Below are positions 27,623-35,781 of a stretch of DNA of 35,914 nt, one piece after another (the stretch's first letter is position 1; each line of letters opens with the position of its first letter). Both the position numbers and the translations under genes were made by a program. The notes under the pieces were generated by a model. The model saw nothing but the letters and a program-made list of their open reading frames with translations. It was not told the DNA's origin and searched no databases. This stretch comes from Gammaproteobacteria bacterium (GTDB lineage: Bacteria; Pseudomonadota; Gammaproteobacteria; Pseudomonadales; Pseudohongiellaceae). The stretch covers positions 1-35,914 of the forward strand of contig JAQWOJ010000053.1 in the NCBI GenBank assembly GCA_029245905.1, read 5' to 3'.

Positions 27623-27854
27623 CTCAAGTACCATTTTTATTGACCAAAAAAGACAGGGATTATCGTCGTCCACAATCCAACAAATTTTGCTGTGAGTCTT
27701 TCAGAATATGAACTTAACTTACCTGCTGGCTTATATAGTGATTTGGAGTTCTAACAACAGAGTAAGTATGGAATTGAAAATTCATTTTATACTGAATCAT
27801 GTAAACGCGTGACTGCTACCTTTTACAAAAAATTAAAAGTTATCTGAAAGGTCT
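27623..27854. other. Non-coding spacer between VOC gene terminator and MarR operator
   Basis: Part of the 376-bp gap 27558-27933. Apart from the operator candidate at 27602-27622 and the terminator at 27855-27892, I see no gene or repeat here. Possible reading frames are very short and lack support. Confidence 0.5.
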
Positions 27855-27892
27855 TAAAAAACCCGCTCCTTATCGAGAAGGCATGAGGCAGG
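27855..27892 (-). terminator. Candidate intrinsic terminator after VOC gene
   Basis: On the minus strand an outer stem of CCTGCCTC with GAGCGGG (one bulge and one G-U pair) encloses an inner CCTT/AAGG stem and is followed by TTTTTT. It lies about 40 bp after the VOC stop codon and would end the five-gene run from 31526. Confidence 0.5.
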
Positions 27893-27933
27893 TGTGACAA
27901 ATAATGCAATTAAGCAAGCTCCATGTAGAAATC

Positions 27934-28713
27934 CTAATCAGGCTCCACAACTTCAATACGAACTCCATCAGGCCCTTCAATAAATGAAATTCGAATACCT
28001 CTAAATGGTGTCGGTTCCATTGTGAAATCTACGTTGTTAGTTAACAAATTTCGTCCAAATTCATCAAGGTCATCTGCCGCCCATCCCAAATGATCCATAG
28101 ATCGACCCAGGGTAGGAGTAATTTCTCCATCCGACTGTCCTACCATTAACCACACATCGCTATAATTGATGGCCGGGAGCACTCCCTTCCAATTTGAGAC
28201 CTCTCCCCCAAAAATATTCTCGTACCAAGTCAGAGTGACTTCTGGATCAGGAGACGAAAGATGCACATGGTGAAGGCCACGGGTTTCAGGATCATTTATT
28301 AGTTCAATTTTGGTTCCCCAAGGATCTTCCACAAAGGCTATTTGCATTCCAGCGAATTCCACAAAATCTCCTATTTGCGTGCCGCCGTCGGCAATAACTG
28401 CAGCTGTGATTTGATCAACATTCGCCATTGAAAAGCCGATGTGATCAACTCCGGTGCCAACCGAGCCACCCGTGGGTTCACGTTCAAAAAAGATGACAGA
28501 CAATCCATTATAGAAAACACGATTAATTGGGTATTCCACGCGATCAGCGTCTCCGCGGTTAAACGCACCTGCTTCACCACCAAAATGCTTGACGTACCAA
28601 TCAACGGCGTCTTGGGCATTGCTTGCAGTCAAGTGCACATGGTCATACGGCACCGCCGCGTTTAGAGTCCACCCAAAAAAAGTAATACAAAAAATGAAAG
28701 CGAGTTTGTTCAT
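27934..28713 (-). CDS. Exported two-domain VOC (glyoxalase-fold) protein
   Basis: A 259-residue protein with a signal peptide (MNKLAFIFCITFFGWTLNA, cleaved near residue 19). Two vicinal-oxygen-chelate domains follow (about residues 23-128 and 132-257). Each begins with a His-containing strand (DHVHLTAS; HHVHLSSP) and ends with a Glu-containing strand (TKIELIND; VRIEVVEP), the expected metal ligands. The start is placed at the ATG complementing 28711-28713, with AAGGGG upstream, rather than five codons earlier. VOC enzymes include glyoxalase I, dioxygenases and fosfomycin-resistance proteins, mostly cytoplasmic; periplasmic export is less usual. Substrate unknown. It lies 67 bp after the DUF4159 gene. 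Confidence 0.88.
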   Translation of the reverse strand: MNKLAFIFCITFFGWTLNAAVPYDHVHLTASNAQDAVDWYVKHFGGEAGAFNRGDADRVEYPINRVFYNGLSVIFFEREPTGGSVGTGVDHIGFSMANVDQITAAVIADGGTQIGDFVEFAGMQIAFVEDPWGTKIELINDPETRGLHHVHLSSPDPEVTLTWYENIFGGEVSNWKGVLPAINYSDVWLMVGQSDGEITPTLGRSMDHLGWAADDLDEFGRNLLTNNVDFTMEPTPFRGIRISFIEGPDGVRIEVVEPD

Positions 28714-28780
28714 GATATACCCCTTCAAAACTTTGAAAAACCATAGTCCTTAATACAGGCTAGATTATCTAAGCAAATTT

Positions 28781-29575
28781 TTAATGTGTCATCGAATACA
28801 TTAAGTAGTTAATACCAAGCCTGTAGGCGGAATTAGCGTAACGCGTTGGATATGCTGGATGGTAAGTGTGCTCCCACCCATCTCCCATATCTGAATTCCA
28901 ATTAATAAGCACCATCACTCTCCCCTCATCATCCAATATAGCGTGATTAGAAGCATGATTTATTCCTTGCTCACCATATTCATCCGATCGATAAAGCGCA
29001 GGAATTAATTGAGGTCCATCTATGTCGTAGTAAACATGGAAAATTTCATGTTCTGGCTCTAACTCGACCACCTCTCTGTCAGGGAAAACTTGTGAAAACG
29101 CGGCATAGAAGTTATTCCATTGTTGCTGACCCCAAAAATCATCGATAAGAAGGAAGCCGCCTCGCAGCAGATATTCTCTTAAGTTTTCAATTTCTCTTGG
29201 ACTGAGAGTCAGTCCTCCTCCTTGTCCAACCTCAAGCATGTACAAAAATGGGTAGTCGAAAATTTCTTCATCATCAACCCTTAGAACAATTGGGTCGCTC
29301 ATTACTCGAATATTCGTGAGACGAGATACCCCCCTCAAAAAATTCATATCCGCGTCAGGAAAATCTATCGACCAGGCTCCGAAACCAAAGCCCTGACCAT
29401 AGTAAGTATCAAACTGTATCCTTACGAAATTAAATTCCCCGGCTTCATCATACTCTAAGTTAATCGACTGATCATCAAAGCCAGAGGCTTGAGGATAGAC
29501 TTGCGCGTTTAAGGGTAAAACCACACCAACAAGAAGTGACCAAGCTAGCAAAAAAATTGCGGTTTTTTTTCTCAT
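28781..29575 (-). CDS. Exported DUF4159-family protein
   Basis: A 264-residue protein with a signal peptide (MRKKTAIFLLAWSLLVGVV, cut near LNA/Q at residue 24). The body has the features of DUF4159: NFVRIQFDTYYG near the start, YPFLYMLEVGQGG, NLREYLLRGGFLLIDDFWG at about residues 130-148, then LEPEHEIFHVYYDIDG and a closing RLGINYLMYSMTH. The fold resembles a glutamine-amidotransferase-like domain often attached to larger membrane proteins; here it stands alone and is exported. Function is unknown. It is 101 bp after the ChaN-like gene on the same strand. Confidence 0.85.
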   Translation of the reverse strand: MRKKTAIFLLAWSLLVGVVLPLNAQVYPQASGFDDQSINLEYDEAGEFNFVRIQFDTYYGQGFGFGAWSIDFPDADMNFLRGVSRLTNIRVMSDPIVLRVDDEEIFDYPFLYMLEVGQGGGLTLSPREIENLREYLLRGGFLLIDDFWGQQQWNNFYAAFSQVFPDREVVELEPEHEIFHVYYDIDGPQLIPALYRSDEYGEQGINHASNHAILDDEGRVMVLINWNSDMGDGWEHTYHPAYPTRYANSAYRLGINYLMYSMTH

Positions 29576-29676
29576 AATTTAATTTTCAAAACTAATCTAT
29601 TGCGATCAATTACTTATTTTAGATTAAAAACGACACAAGAATAACATGAACGTCGAATCTAAATAACCAGAGAAAA

Positions 29677-30615
29677 TCACTGCCGAAGCGACGCGCAATA
29701 ATCCTCCTCTGATACCACAGGAGTAAACCATATATAGTCGTACGCCGCAGTCTCGCTATACTGCTGCAAATAATTTTCTGGCTCAGTCTCTGATGGATCA
29801 ACTTCCATTAGCGAAAGAGAAACTATGTCTTCCAAAGCCAAACCAAAATTACTTTCCAACAAGTAATTGGGCACGCCTAGGTCTCTTCGGGCATGATAAT
29901 TACCAGCAATAAGGACTTTTGTTGCCTCACTATCTATAGGGCCCAAACTTTGCGACATTGAGTGGTCTCTTCCTTGCTGAACTCTGACCATCGCGGGAAA
30001 TTGGGACTCTGGCAATAAACCACAATGACTCTCATCGATATCTGAATTTAACTGTTGCTTTGTTGACTGTTCAAGAATATCAATCTCCGGAGGCAAAGCA
30101 GTTAATCCGTATAGTTCCATCATTGTAGAGCTTGAAATATTAGCGCCAACCATAGGCACAGCAGCATCATAGGCGCTTTTTATTAGTGGCCCATAATATG
30201 ACCATTCCCATCCTTCAGCGTCCCAATCAAGATATTCTTTGATTTCGCCAAGGGTCTCTAAACTCTCAGATTGAATATCATCTAAGAGTGTCTGGTAATC
30301 CGGACCCATCATCTCAAAAGCCAGCAGCGATAGATTATTATCGACTATCAAATGTTCAATGATTGATAGCTGCAAAATATGATGATCAGGGTTATCGTGC
30401 TTCTCTCCTAAAATAAGATAATTGGCACTTAATATAGCATTTTCAATTTCTTCAGTAGACAAAAATGTTTTTGACTTACTACTCCATATCTTACCTATAA
30501 GCGGATGGTCGCCGTATAACTTTGAGTTCCACTGAACTGGTTCTACTATTTTTGCTTGTACAAATGAGCTTATGCATAAAAGAAAAACAACTCCGCGAAT
30601 TTTAATTTGCGCCAC
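29677..30615 (-). CDS. ChaN-family (haem-binding, DUF399/Tiki-like) exported protein
   Basis: A 312-residue protein with a signal peptide (cut near VQA at residue 21) and no usable lipobox, so probably periplasmic and soluble. Family motifs are YLILGEKHDNPDHH (66-79), SLLAFEMM, EWSYYGPLIKSAYDAAVPMV, MVRVQQGRDHSM, and IAGNYHARRDLGVPNYL. ChaN of Campylobacter binds haem, and the wider Tiki/EreA-like superfamily includes metalloproteases. The GTG start overlaps the cytochrome gene by 14 bp and has GGGAG seven bases upstream inside that gene, implying translational coupling. A haem or redox function alongside the cytochrome is inference. Confidence 0.9.
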   Translation of the reverse strand: MAQIKIRGVVFLLCISSFVQAKIVEPVQWNSKLYGDHPLIGKIWSSKSKTFLSTEEIENAILSANYLILGEKHDNPDHHILQLSIIEHLIVDNNLSLLAFEMMGPDYQTLLDDIQSESLETLGEIKEYLDWDAEGWEWSYYGPLIKSAYDAAVPMVGANISSSTMMELYGLTALPPEIDILEQSTKQQLNSDIDESHCGLLPESQFPAMVRVQQGRDHSMSQSLGPIDSEATKVLIAGNYHARRDLGVPNYLLESNFGLALEDIVSLSLMEVDPSETEPENYLQQYSETAAYDYIWFTPVVSEEDYCASLRQ

Positions 30616-31027
30616 CCATTAACTCCCATCGGTAATATACTTCATCGGTCCAATAATTTTGAAAATATGCTATCACCGCAAGCTTGTCGTCATCCTGCAA
30701 AATATCAGAAAAGCCGGGCATCATGCCACCAAAAGATGCTCCTCCTTCATTTATAACCTGCAGTAGCATCGAAATCGGATGGTGCCAGGCGTGCGCGGAT
30801 CCATTAAGCGGCGGCGGAGGTAACGAGCCGTCATCAAGCCTTTTTTTCCAGTCGCCCGCAGAACCTTGCGCCTCTTTGCCGTGGCAAATAGCACAATTTG
30901 CGGAAAACAGTGTCGCCCCCAAGGCAACCTGGTCCTGACTATACCACCTGGCCGGCGCGCTTGATTTACGATCCTCATCACAAGAGACAATGAAAAGCGA
31001 GGCCAGTAAGATGAAATGCCTAAACAT
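30602..31027 (-). CDS. Lipid-anchored monohaem cytochrome c
   Basis: A 141-residue class I cytochrome c. The N-terminus ends in the lipobox IVSC, giving lipidated Cys16 with Asp at +2 and Glu at +3; Asp at +2 favours retention in the inner membrane by the Lol rule. The haem-binding CAICH is at residues 45-49 and a likely axial Met is in GGMMPGF (102-103). Residues 105-126 form the final helix (DDDKLAVIAYFQNYW). It overlaps the phosphatase gene by 8 bp and the ChaN-like gene by 14 bp. It could pass electrons to or from a periplasmic partner; the partner is not evident from sequence. Confidence 0.93.
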   Translation of the reverse strand: MFRHFILLASLFIVSCDEDRKSSAPARWYSQDQVALGATLFSANCAICHGKEAQGSAGDWKKRLDDGSLPPPPLNGSAHAWHHPISMLLQVINEGGASFGGMMPGFSDILQDDDKLAVIAYFQNYWTDEVYYRWELMGGAN

Positions 31028-31526
31028 TCGATTCGCTTAAATTTTTCGGGTAGTCAAATTTCACAGAGATCCCCTGACCCAATTCTATTTTTGACCAACA
31101 ACTTATCGCTAATGTCATTTCTATGAGACTGCAAGTTGGCATACTGTCAATGCTGCTATTTGTCATGCGATTTGCAAATTCTGTGATAGTCGGATTGTGC
31201 CCCACCAGCATGGCCGTTTCAAACCGATCGTCTATTGAGCCAACTACCTTCAAAAAAACACCAACTCCTGCTAAATACAATTCAGACTGGCGAATCACGT
31301 TATCTGGAGGAAAACCAGTCTTTTCTGCCATTAGGGTAGCAGTGTGATTTGCTCGCTTAGCCGAGCTCGAAATTATAGTTTGCAACGACGAATGACGCTC
31401 GTTGAAACGTTTTGCCATTAGAGTTATATCCTTCAGTCCGCGATCGCTCAAGGGGCGCTCGAAATCCTTTATAACCGGATTTGAGGAAGAAGATTTAGCA
31501 TGACGCAGTAAATAAAGTGTTTTCAT
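31020..31526 (-). CDS. SixA-type histidine phosphatase
   Basis: A 168-residue histidine-phosphatase-superfamily protein. The catalytic LYLLRHAKS (Arg8, His9) begins at the fourth residue, RPLSDRG follows, and the second catalytic His is in LVGHNPTI. The start MKTLYLLRHAKS is canonical, so the ATG complementing 31524-31526 is chosen over the 15-codon extension. E. coli SixA dephosphorylates phosphohistidine on ArcB or the PTS-Ntr protein NPr, but many homologues have unknown substrates. It is the first gene of the overlapping run phosphatase-cytochrome-ChaN and is divergent from the DUF481 gene; no clear ribosome site was seen. Confidence 0.93.
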   Translation of the reverse strand: MKTLYLLRHAKSSSSNPVIKDFERPLSDRGLKDITLMAKRFNERHSSLQTIISSSAKRANHTATLMAEKTGFPPDNVIRQSELYLAGVGVFLKVVGSIDDRFETAMLVGHNPTITEFANRMTNSSIDSMPTCSLIEMTLAISCWSKIELGQGISVKFDYPKNLSESNV

Positions 31527-31723
31527 TACAAGTGAAATCAATTGGCTTAGTCGCTGATTTTTATATCGCAAAAGACAGTCTATATCTATATATAAACCAC
31601 CTCAATTAATACATAAGCTTTGAAGAAGTAATGTTTTTTATAAAAATCTAAAAGTTGACTAAGCGATCTAAGGGAAATGCCGAAACACTATAGGATAGTT
31701 AGAATGATTTAAGGAATATAAGC

Positions 31724-32437
31724 ATGAAACTCTTTTTAACCTCAACCCTTTTTATTTTGGTGGCCTCCATTAGCGGAACCATTCTAGCTCAGCAACAAAA
31801 TGGGGTAACTCGAGAAGTGGAGGTAGGGGCTCTATTTACGAGCGGTAACACTGACAACCAGGCATTAAACTTCGCTGGCAGTATAGAAATCATTCAAAAC
31901 GGTTGGGAATATGGCTTTACAATCGATGGCCTCTACACGTCAAGTGACGATGAGACTATGAGTCAGCGTTTTTATGGGGTCTCAAGTGCTAACTATGAGT
32001 TTTCTGAAGATACATTTTTTCAAGCACGCGCCTCTCATGAGGATGATCGATTTAGTGGTTACGATAGCCAGTCTGACCTGACGTTTTCAATCGGAAGCAG
32101 ACTACTGCAGAACAGGTCTGATATGGACTTAAGTCTCGATGCCGGTATCGGTATTCGGTGGTCGAGGTTAAATGGATCAGATTTTGATGAACCAATCTTG
32201 AGGTTAGCGGGGGATTATGAGTGGGTATTATCTAATTCCGCCGTATTTAGCCAAGAACTTGCAATAGAGTATGGCTCTGATTCAAATATTTACCGATCCG
32301 ACACCGGTATCACTACCCAAATTCGGGAAAATTTGTCACTTAGATTTTCTTTGCGACTCAAACACCAGACAGAAGTTCCTGCAGGACGCAAAGAAACAGA
32401 CTCTGAAACTGCTGTTACTTTCGTCATGGATTTTTAA
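31724..32437 (+). CDS. DUF481 (YdiY-like) outer-membrane beta-barrel protein
   Basis: A 237-residue protein with a signal peptide (cut near ILA/QQ at residue 22) and alternating beta-strand pattern throughout. The start VTREVEVGALFTSGNTDNQA and the later GFTIDGLYTSSDDETMSQRFY match DUF481. The chain ends in FVMDF, a terminal Phe typical of BAM-inserted barrels. AAGGAAT precedes the ATG. Function is unknown; E. coli YdiY is acid-induced. It is divergent from the SixA-type gene, and the 186 bp after it show no strong terminator. Confidence 0.88.
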   Translation: MKLFLTSTLFILVASISGTILAQQQNGVTREVEVGALFTSGNTDNQALNFAGSIEIIQNGWEYGFTIDGLYTSSDDETMSQRFYGVSSANYEFSEDTFFQARASHEDDRFSGYDSQSDLTFSIGSRLLQNRSDMDLSLDAGIGIRWSRLNGSDFDEPILRLAGDYEWVLSNSAVFSQELAIEYGSDSNIYRSDTGITTQIRENLSLRFSLRLKHQTEVPAGRKETDSETAVTFVMDF

Positions 32438-32623
32438 CTAAAGAACTTGATTCGTAACCCCTTCAGTTAAAGTGTTTATAGAAATCACTTACCCACGTAG
32501 TATGTTTATAAGTCAGGGAGAGTAGCATTTTTATTAAACCTCAACCCGCCAAAGAAATGATTGGAATTTAGAACTTCAACGAAGATATACTCCCGAATCA
32601 ACAGGCAAAAGCGGAGTAGTTGA

Positions 32624-33172
32624 ATGAAACTTCTACACTTATTTTTAGCGAATCTCTTTTTCGTGAATTCCCTAGCCTATGCTGATCAAACGGACGAGCG
32701 GCTTGATGGCTTATTTTTGACGCTTAGCATAAGTTCTGACTTGCCTACGATCCGTAAAACGGAAAGCCAAATATGGGAAATCTGGTTCAACCATCCAAAC
32801 AAGGATGTTGAACAGCTGATGCAAATTGGCATGACTCGCATGAACTATAATCGTTATGCGGACGCCATGTTAATCTTCACCCAACTGATAGAGAGTTTCC
32901 CAGGGTATGCGGAAGGCTGGAATCGCAGAGCGACCCTTCACTATGTGCTGGGTAATTATAGAGAATCAATAGCGGACATCGAGCAAGTCTTAGCATTAGA
33001 GCCACGTCATTTCGGCGCATTATCGGGATTAGGGATGGTATATCTGCGGCAAGAACAGCTAAGTAAAGCCAGAAACGCGTTCGAAAGCTTGATCGACGTG
33101 CACCCACACAGTCCTAATGCCAAACAAAATCTAGAGCAGATCACCCAAGATTTACGGCTGAATGTCATTTAA
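32624..33172 (+). CDS. Periplasmic tetratricopeptide-repeat protein
   Basis: A 182-residue protein with a signal peptide (MKLLHLFLANLFFVNSLAYA, cut near residue 20). About three TPR units follow at residues 64-165: NYNRYADAMLIFTQLIESFP, NRRATLHYVLGNYRESI with ALEP, and LGMVYLRQEQLSKARNAFES. TPR arrays mediate protein contacts; the partner is not indicated. CGGAG lies seven bases before the ATG. Similar short exported TPR proteins are common in gammaproteobacteria. It reads toward the lipoprotein gene on the opposite strand. Confidence 0.88.
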   Translation: MKLLHLFLANLFFVNSLAYADQTDERLDGLFLTLSISSDLPTIRKTESQIWEIWFNHPNKDVEQLMQIGMTRMNYNRYADAMLIFTQLIESFPGYAEGWNRRATLHYVLGNYRESIADIEQVLALEPRHFGALSGLGMVYLRQEQLSKARNAFESLIDVHPHSPNAKQNLEQITQDLRLNVI

Positions 33173-33175
33173 AGC

Positions 33176-33201
33176 CTCAGGGCAGTAAAGAGGCCCCTGA
33201 G
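33176..33201. terminator. Short hairpin between convergent genes
   Basis: CTCAGGG (33176-33182) and CCCTGAG (33195-33201) form a perfect 7-bp stem just after the TPR stop codon. No strong T-run follows on either strand, so it is at best a weak bidirectional terminator serving the converging TPR and lipoprotein genes. Confidence 0.4.
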
Positions 33202-33223
33202 AACCCCTTTAGAACTGAGTTAG

Positions 33224-33583
33224 TTACTGACGATCGCCAGAAACACCGAAAGCGCCGAAATCACTCCCAAACTCACCGTTCATGGAATCGCCATCAACAG
33301 ACCCTGTGAATTCAAGCGTAAGACTTTGACCTTGGGCGTCAACTTCTGCCTGAAATGCTAGGGAATTGCCGTCAAAGGTAATCCCAGAAATTGGTGCTTC
33401 ACCGAGCCCCTCAGCTGCCATAAGACCACTGCCATCAGCGTTTATAGTCAAGGTGGCTGGAAGAGCTCCCAAAGGCGTGTTCATCTCCACACCCCAAACA
33501 CCGACTGCTGGCGGAGTGCTAGCAGCGCAGCCAACCAAAATCAAAAGAGACAAAGCCAACCAACCGCTCATTAATTTTTTCAT
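33224..33583 (-). CDS. Small outer-membrane-type lipoprotein, unknown function
   Basis: A 119-residue protein with a clear lipoprotein signal, LLILVGC, giving Cys19 with Ala at +2, so outer-membrane sorting is likely. The mature part is Gly-rich and strand-forming (TLTINADGSGLMAAEGLG, ITFDGNSLAFQAEVDAQGQ, LEFTGSVDGDSMNGEF), suggesting a small lipocalin-like or beta-sandwich domain. No cysteines are present besides the anchor. An AAGG ribosome site lies ten bases upstream. I do not recognise a named family. It converges on the TPR gene. Confidence 0.85.
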   Translation of the reverse strand: MKKLMSGWLALSLLILVGCAASTPPAVGVWGVEMNTPLGALPATLTINADGSGLMAAEGLGEAPISGITFDGNSLAFQAEVDAQGQSLTLEFTGSVDGDSMNGEFGSDFGAFGVSGDRQ

Positions 33584-33875
33584 AGAATTTCAACCTTCTA
33601 ATAGTTCAGAACCACAATGTATTAAACAACAGGGTTTATATCCTTCGGAAAATTCCTAGCAACTTACATAAAGCCCTAAATTCCTTTTCCGCATAGAGCG
33701 CCCAGCTGAAAAGAGGCGGTCTATTTTCCTTTAAATAGCGGACTAGTCAACCATACCTGGCCATATTGTGCTTCACGACGAATTAAAAGGCAAAGATATA
33801 CGATGATAAATAAATTAGTTTTTATCCCTATAGCAAAAGTTTTTCCCCAATAAATATAGACAAGTCGCATCGCTC
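33584..33875. other. Non-coding spacer upstream of lipoprotein gene
   Basis: Most of the 326 bp gap between the lipoprotein start and the alcohol-dehydrogenase stop. I saw no reading frame with a ribosome site and no RNA gene. It must hold the lipoprotein promoter, but no clear hexamer pair was found. Confidence 0.5.
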
Positions 33876-33913
33876 CTAACTCTTAGTTAGATCTTCTCGC
33901 CCAAACTAACTAA
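33876..33913. repeat. Overlapping inverted repeats at the alcohol dehydrogenase 3' end
   Basis: CTAACT (33876-33881) pairs with AGTTAG (33885-33890) over a 3-nt loop, and TTAGTTAG (33883-33890) also pairs with CTAACTAA (33906-33913), which covers the stop codon. The two folds are mutually exclusive. No T-run follows, so a terminator role is uncertain. Confidence 0.45.
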
Positions 33914-35082
33914 TCCCAAGCAAGGTTTAATATCTCCAGCGCTTGCTCCTTAGTCTCCAATGATCTCGGGTTAGTCCGAACAACAGGATGTTTGATCGCC
34001 CTAGCTGCAATTTCGTCTAGTTGATCTTCTTTGACACCAACTTGTTGCAAAGTCGAGGGCAAACCAAGGCTTTCCACCAAATGTCTAACCGCTTTACCAG
34101 CGCTTATTTTAGTCTGCCCCATAGCTTTGACAATTGGCTCTTGTTGATGCTCAAATTCCATTTTATTCCAATCGAGAACAGCTGGCAGCATGACGCATGA
34201 AGTGTACCCGTGCGGCACGCCACAGTAACTGCCCAAAATGTACCCTATACCATGGCTTGCACCATGAGAGACTTTTCCTAAGCCACAGCATGCTAACCAG
34301 ACAGCCTGCTGATTTAAAGATCTCGCATTTATGTTACCAGTTTCAGATTTAACCATAGGCAAGGAAGACGCGAAGAGCTCGATTGCTCTGAGAAAATGGG
34401 CGTCTAAGTAAGGCGAAGTATTTGCTGAACAAAAGCCCTCGATAGCGTGATCTAAGGACCGAATGGCAGTTGACAACCAAAGCCACTCAGGAGTTTTAAC
34501 TGACAAACCCGGATCATAGATAATTGCTTGTGGGCACAACCTTGGTCCCCAATAACCCTCCTTAGTAGAATTCTTCAAGTCTAAAATTCCGGCGTTATTA
34601 CTAAACTCAGCTCCAGAAAGGGTTGTCGGCACGGCGATTTGTCGTATTTTTGATGGTTTGGCAAAAAACTTTACATCCCCCCATCGGGGGCCGCATGACC
34701 CATCCGCCATTTTCACATAGGACAGCATCTGATTCTGATTCATGATTCCTTGATCAATACCTAATTGAACCGCCTTCGTTGCATCAATTATTGAGCCCCC
34801 TCCCAGAGAGACTAATAAATCTGGGTCAAAGTCTCGAGCAAACTCCAAAGCTTGAAGCACGTCCCCCCGAGGGGAGTGCGTTCCTATGCTGTCGAAAAGA
34901 TCAACTTGACGATTCCCTATCGAGTTTCTTAGGTCACTAAACTGCTGAGTAATCTCGCTTAAATTAGAGGACGCCATTAATAAAATGCGCTTGGCATTGA
35001 GCCTCTCTAAAACCCTAGGAAGAGCCTCGGCAACCTCTTCATTGGTAATCACTGTTTCTAACGGGCTGTAGCTAAATTCCAT
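33910..35082 (-). CDS. Iron-type (group III) alcohol dehydrogenase
   Basis: A 390-residue NAD(P)-dependent dehydrogenase of the iron-containing family, related also to maleylacetate reductases. The N-terminal dinucleotide-binding domain has LVSLGGGSIIDATKA (90-104) and VPTTLSGAEFSN. The helical C-terminal domain carries the metal-binding histidines in SLDHAIEGF and SHGASHGIGYILG, and GVPHGYTSCVMLP. The ATG complementing 35080-35082 is preferred to the TTG five codons upstream; neither has a strong ribosome site. It is divergent from the IorA-like gene. Substrate is unknown; primary alcohols, lactaldehyde and maleylacetate are all handled by relatives. Confidence 0.9.
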   Translation of the reverse strand: MEFSYSPLETVITNEEVAEALPRVLERLNAKRILLMASSNLSEITQQFSDLRNSIGNRQVDLFDSIGTHSPRGDVLQALEFARDFDPDLLVSLGGGSIIDATKAVQLGIDQGIMNQNQMLSYVKMADGSCGPRWGDVKFFAKPSKIRQIAVPTTLSGAEFSNNAGILDLKNSTKEGYWGPRLCPQAIIYDPGLSVKTPEWLWLSTAIRSLDHAIEGFCSANTSPYLDAHFLRAIELFASSLPMVKSETGNINARSLNQQAVWLACCGLGKVSHGASHGIGYILGSYCGVPHGYTSCVMLPAVLDWNKMEFEHQQEPIVKAMGQTKISAGKAVRHLVESLGLPSTLQQVGVKEDQLDEIAARAIKHPVVRTNPRSLETKEQALEILNLAWD

Positions 35083-35297
35083 CGTAGGCAATTTCAAATT
35101 TTAAAAGAAAGTGTTTTCGCATAGTCTTAATTGTTAACCCATATCAAACTAATTTGAAAAAGAAACCGTAGTCGTCACGTCCCTATAATGTTCAGTTTAG
35201 AGCGTACTCCAAAACACCCTCTGAAAGGCATAGATAGAACTGCAATATGTTACGATGTTAAAGGTAAATGCGTGTCTAATGAAGGGGGAGAAAAAGC

Positions 35298-35771
35298 ATG
35301 GCGAAGCTAAAGGTAAATGGTACAGAGCACGTTCTCGATATAGAACCGGAAATGCCCTTGCTATGGGCGATACGCGACGAAATTGGGTTAACTGGAACAA
35401 AATTTGGCTGCGGAATTGCTTCCTGCGGAGCCTGCACGGTCCATGTAAACGGCAAGGCGGTTCGCAGTTGCGTAACTCCTGTTTCAGCAGTTGATGGACA
35501 AAAAATCACCACTATTGAAGGGTTAGCGGTCGCACTTGGTGCGGAAAATACTTCTAGACCTGATCTTGCAGCTGTTCAACGGGCATGGATTGATCATCAA
35601 ATTCCTCAGTGTGGTTACTGCCAATCTGGAATGATTATGGCAGTGTCGTCTTTTCTTGCCGAGAACCCTAACCCCAGTGACGCCCAAATTGATGCTGGCA
35701 TTACCAATATTTGCCGTTGCGGCTCATATCCTCGCGTGAGAAAAGCAATACATGCACTGGCGAGTGCATAA
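35298..35771 (+). CDS. (2Fe-2S) subunit of IorA-type molybdenum oxidoreductase
   Basis: A 157-residue iron-sulfur subunit. The N-terminal plant-type cluster uses Cys38, Cys43, Cys46 and Cys58 (FGCGIASCGACTV and RSC). The second cluster uses Cys105, Cys108, Cys139 and Cys141 (QCGYCQSGM and ICRCG). This is the layout of the isoquinoline 1-oxidoreductase alpha subunit and related aldehyde oxidoreductases. GGGGGAGA lies upstream of the ATG. The matching molybdopterin subunit starts 10 bp downstream. The pair would oxidise an N-heterocycle or aldehyde in the periplasm and pass electrons to a cytochrome; the substrate cannot be read from these parts. Confidence 0.93.
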   Translation: MAKLKVNGTEHVLDIEPEMPLLWAIRDEIGLTGTKFGCGIASCGACTVHVNGKAVRSCVTPVSAVDGQKITTIEGLAVALGAENTSRPDLAAVQRAWIDHQIPQCGYCQSGMIMAVSSFLAENPNPSDAQIDAGITNICRCGSYPRVRKAIHALASA

Positions 35772-35781
35772 GGAGCCATAA

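Noticed and set aside
27720-27830. Very short frame starting with ATG at about 27768
   Set aside because: Only 14 codons with no well-spaced ribosome site or other support.
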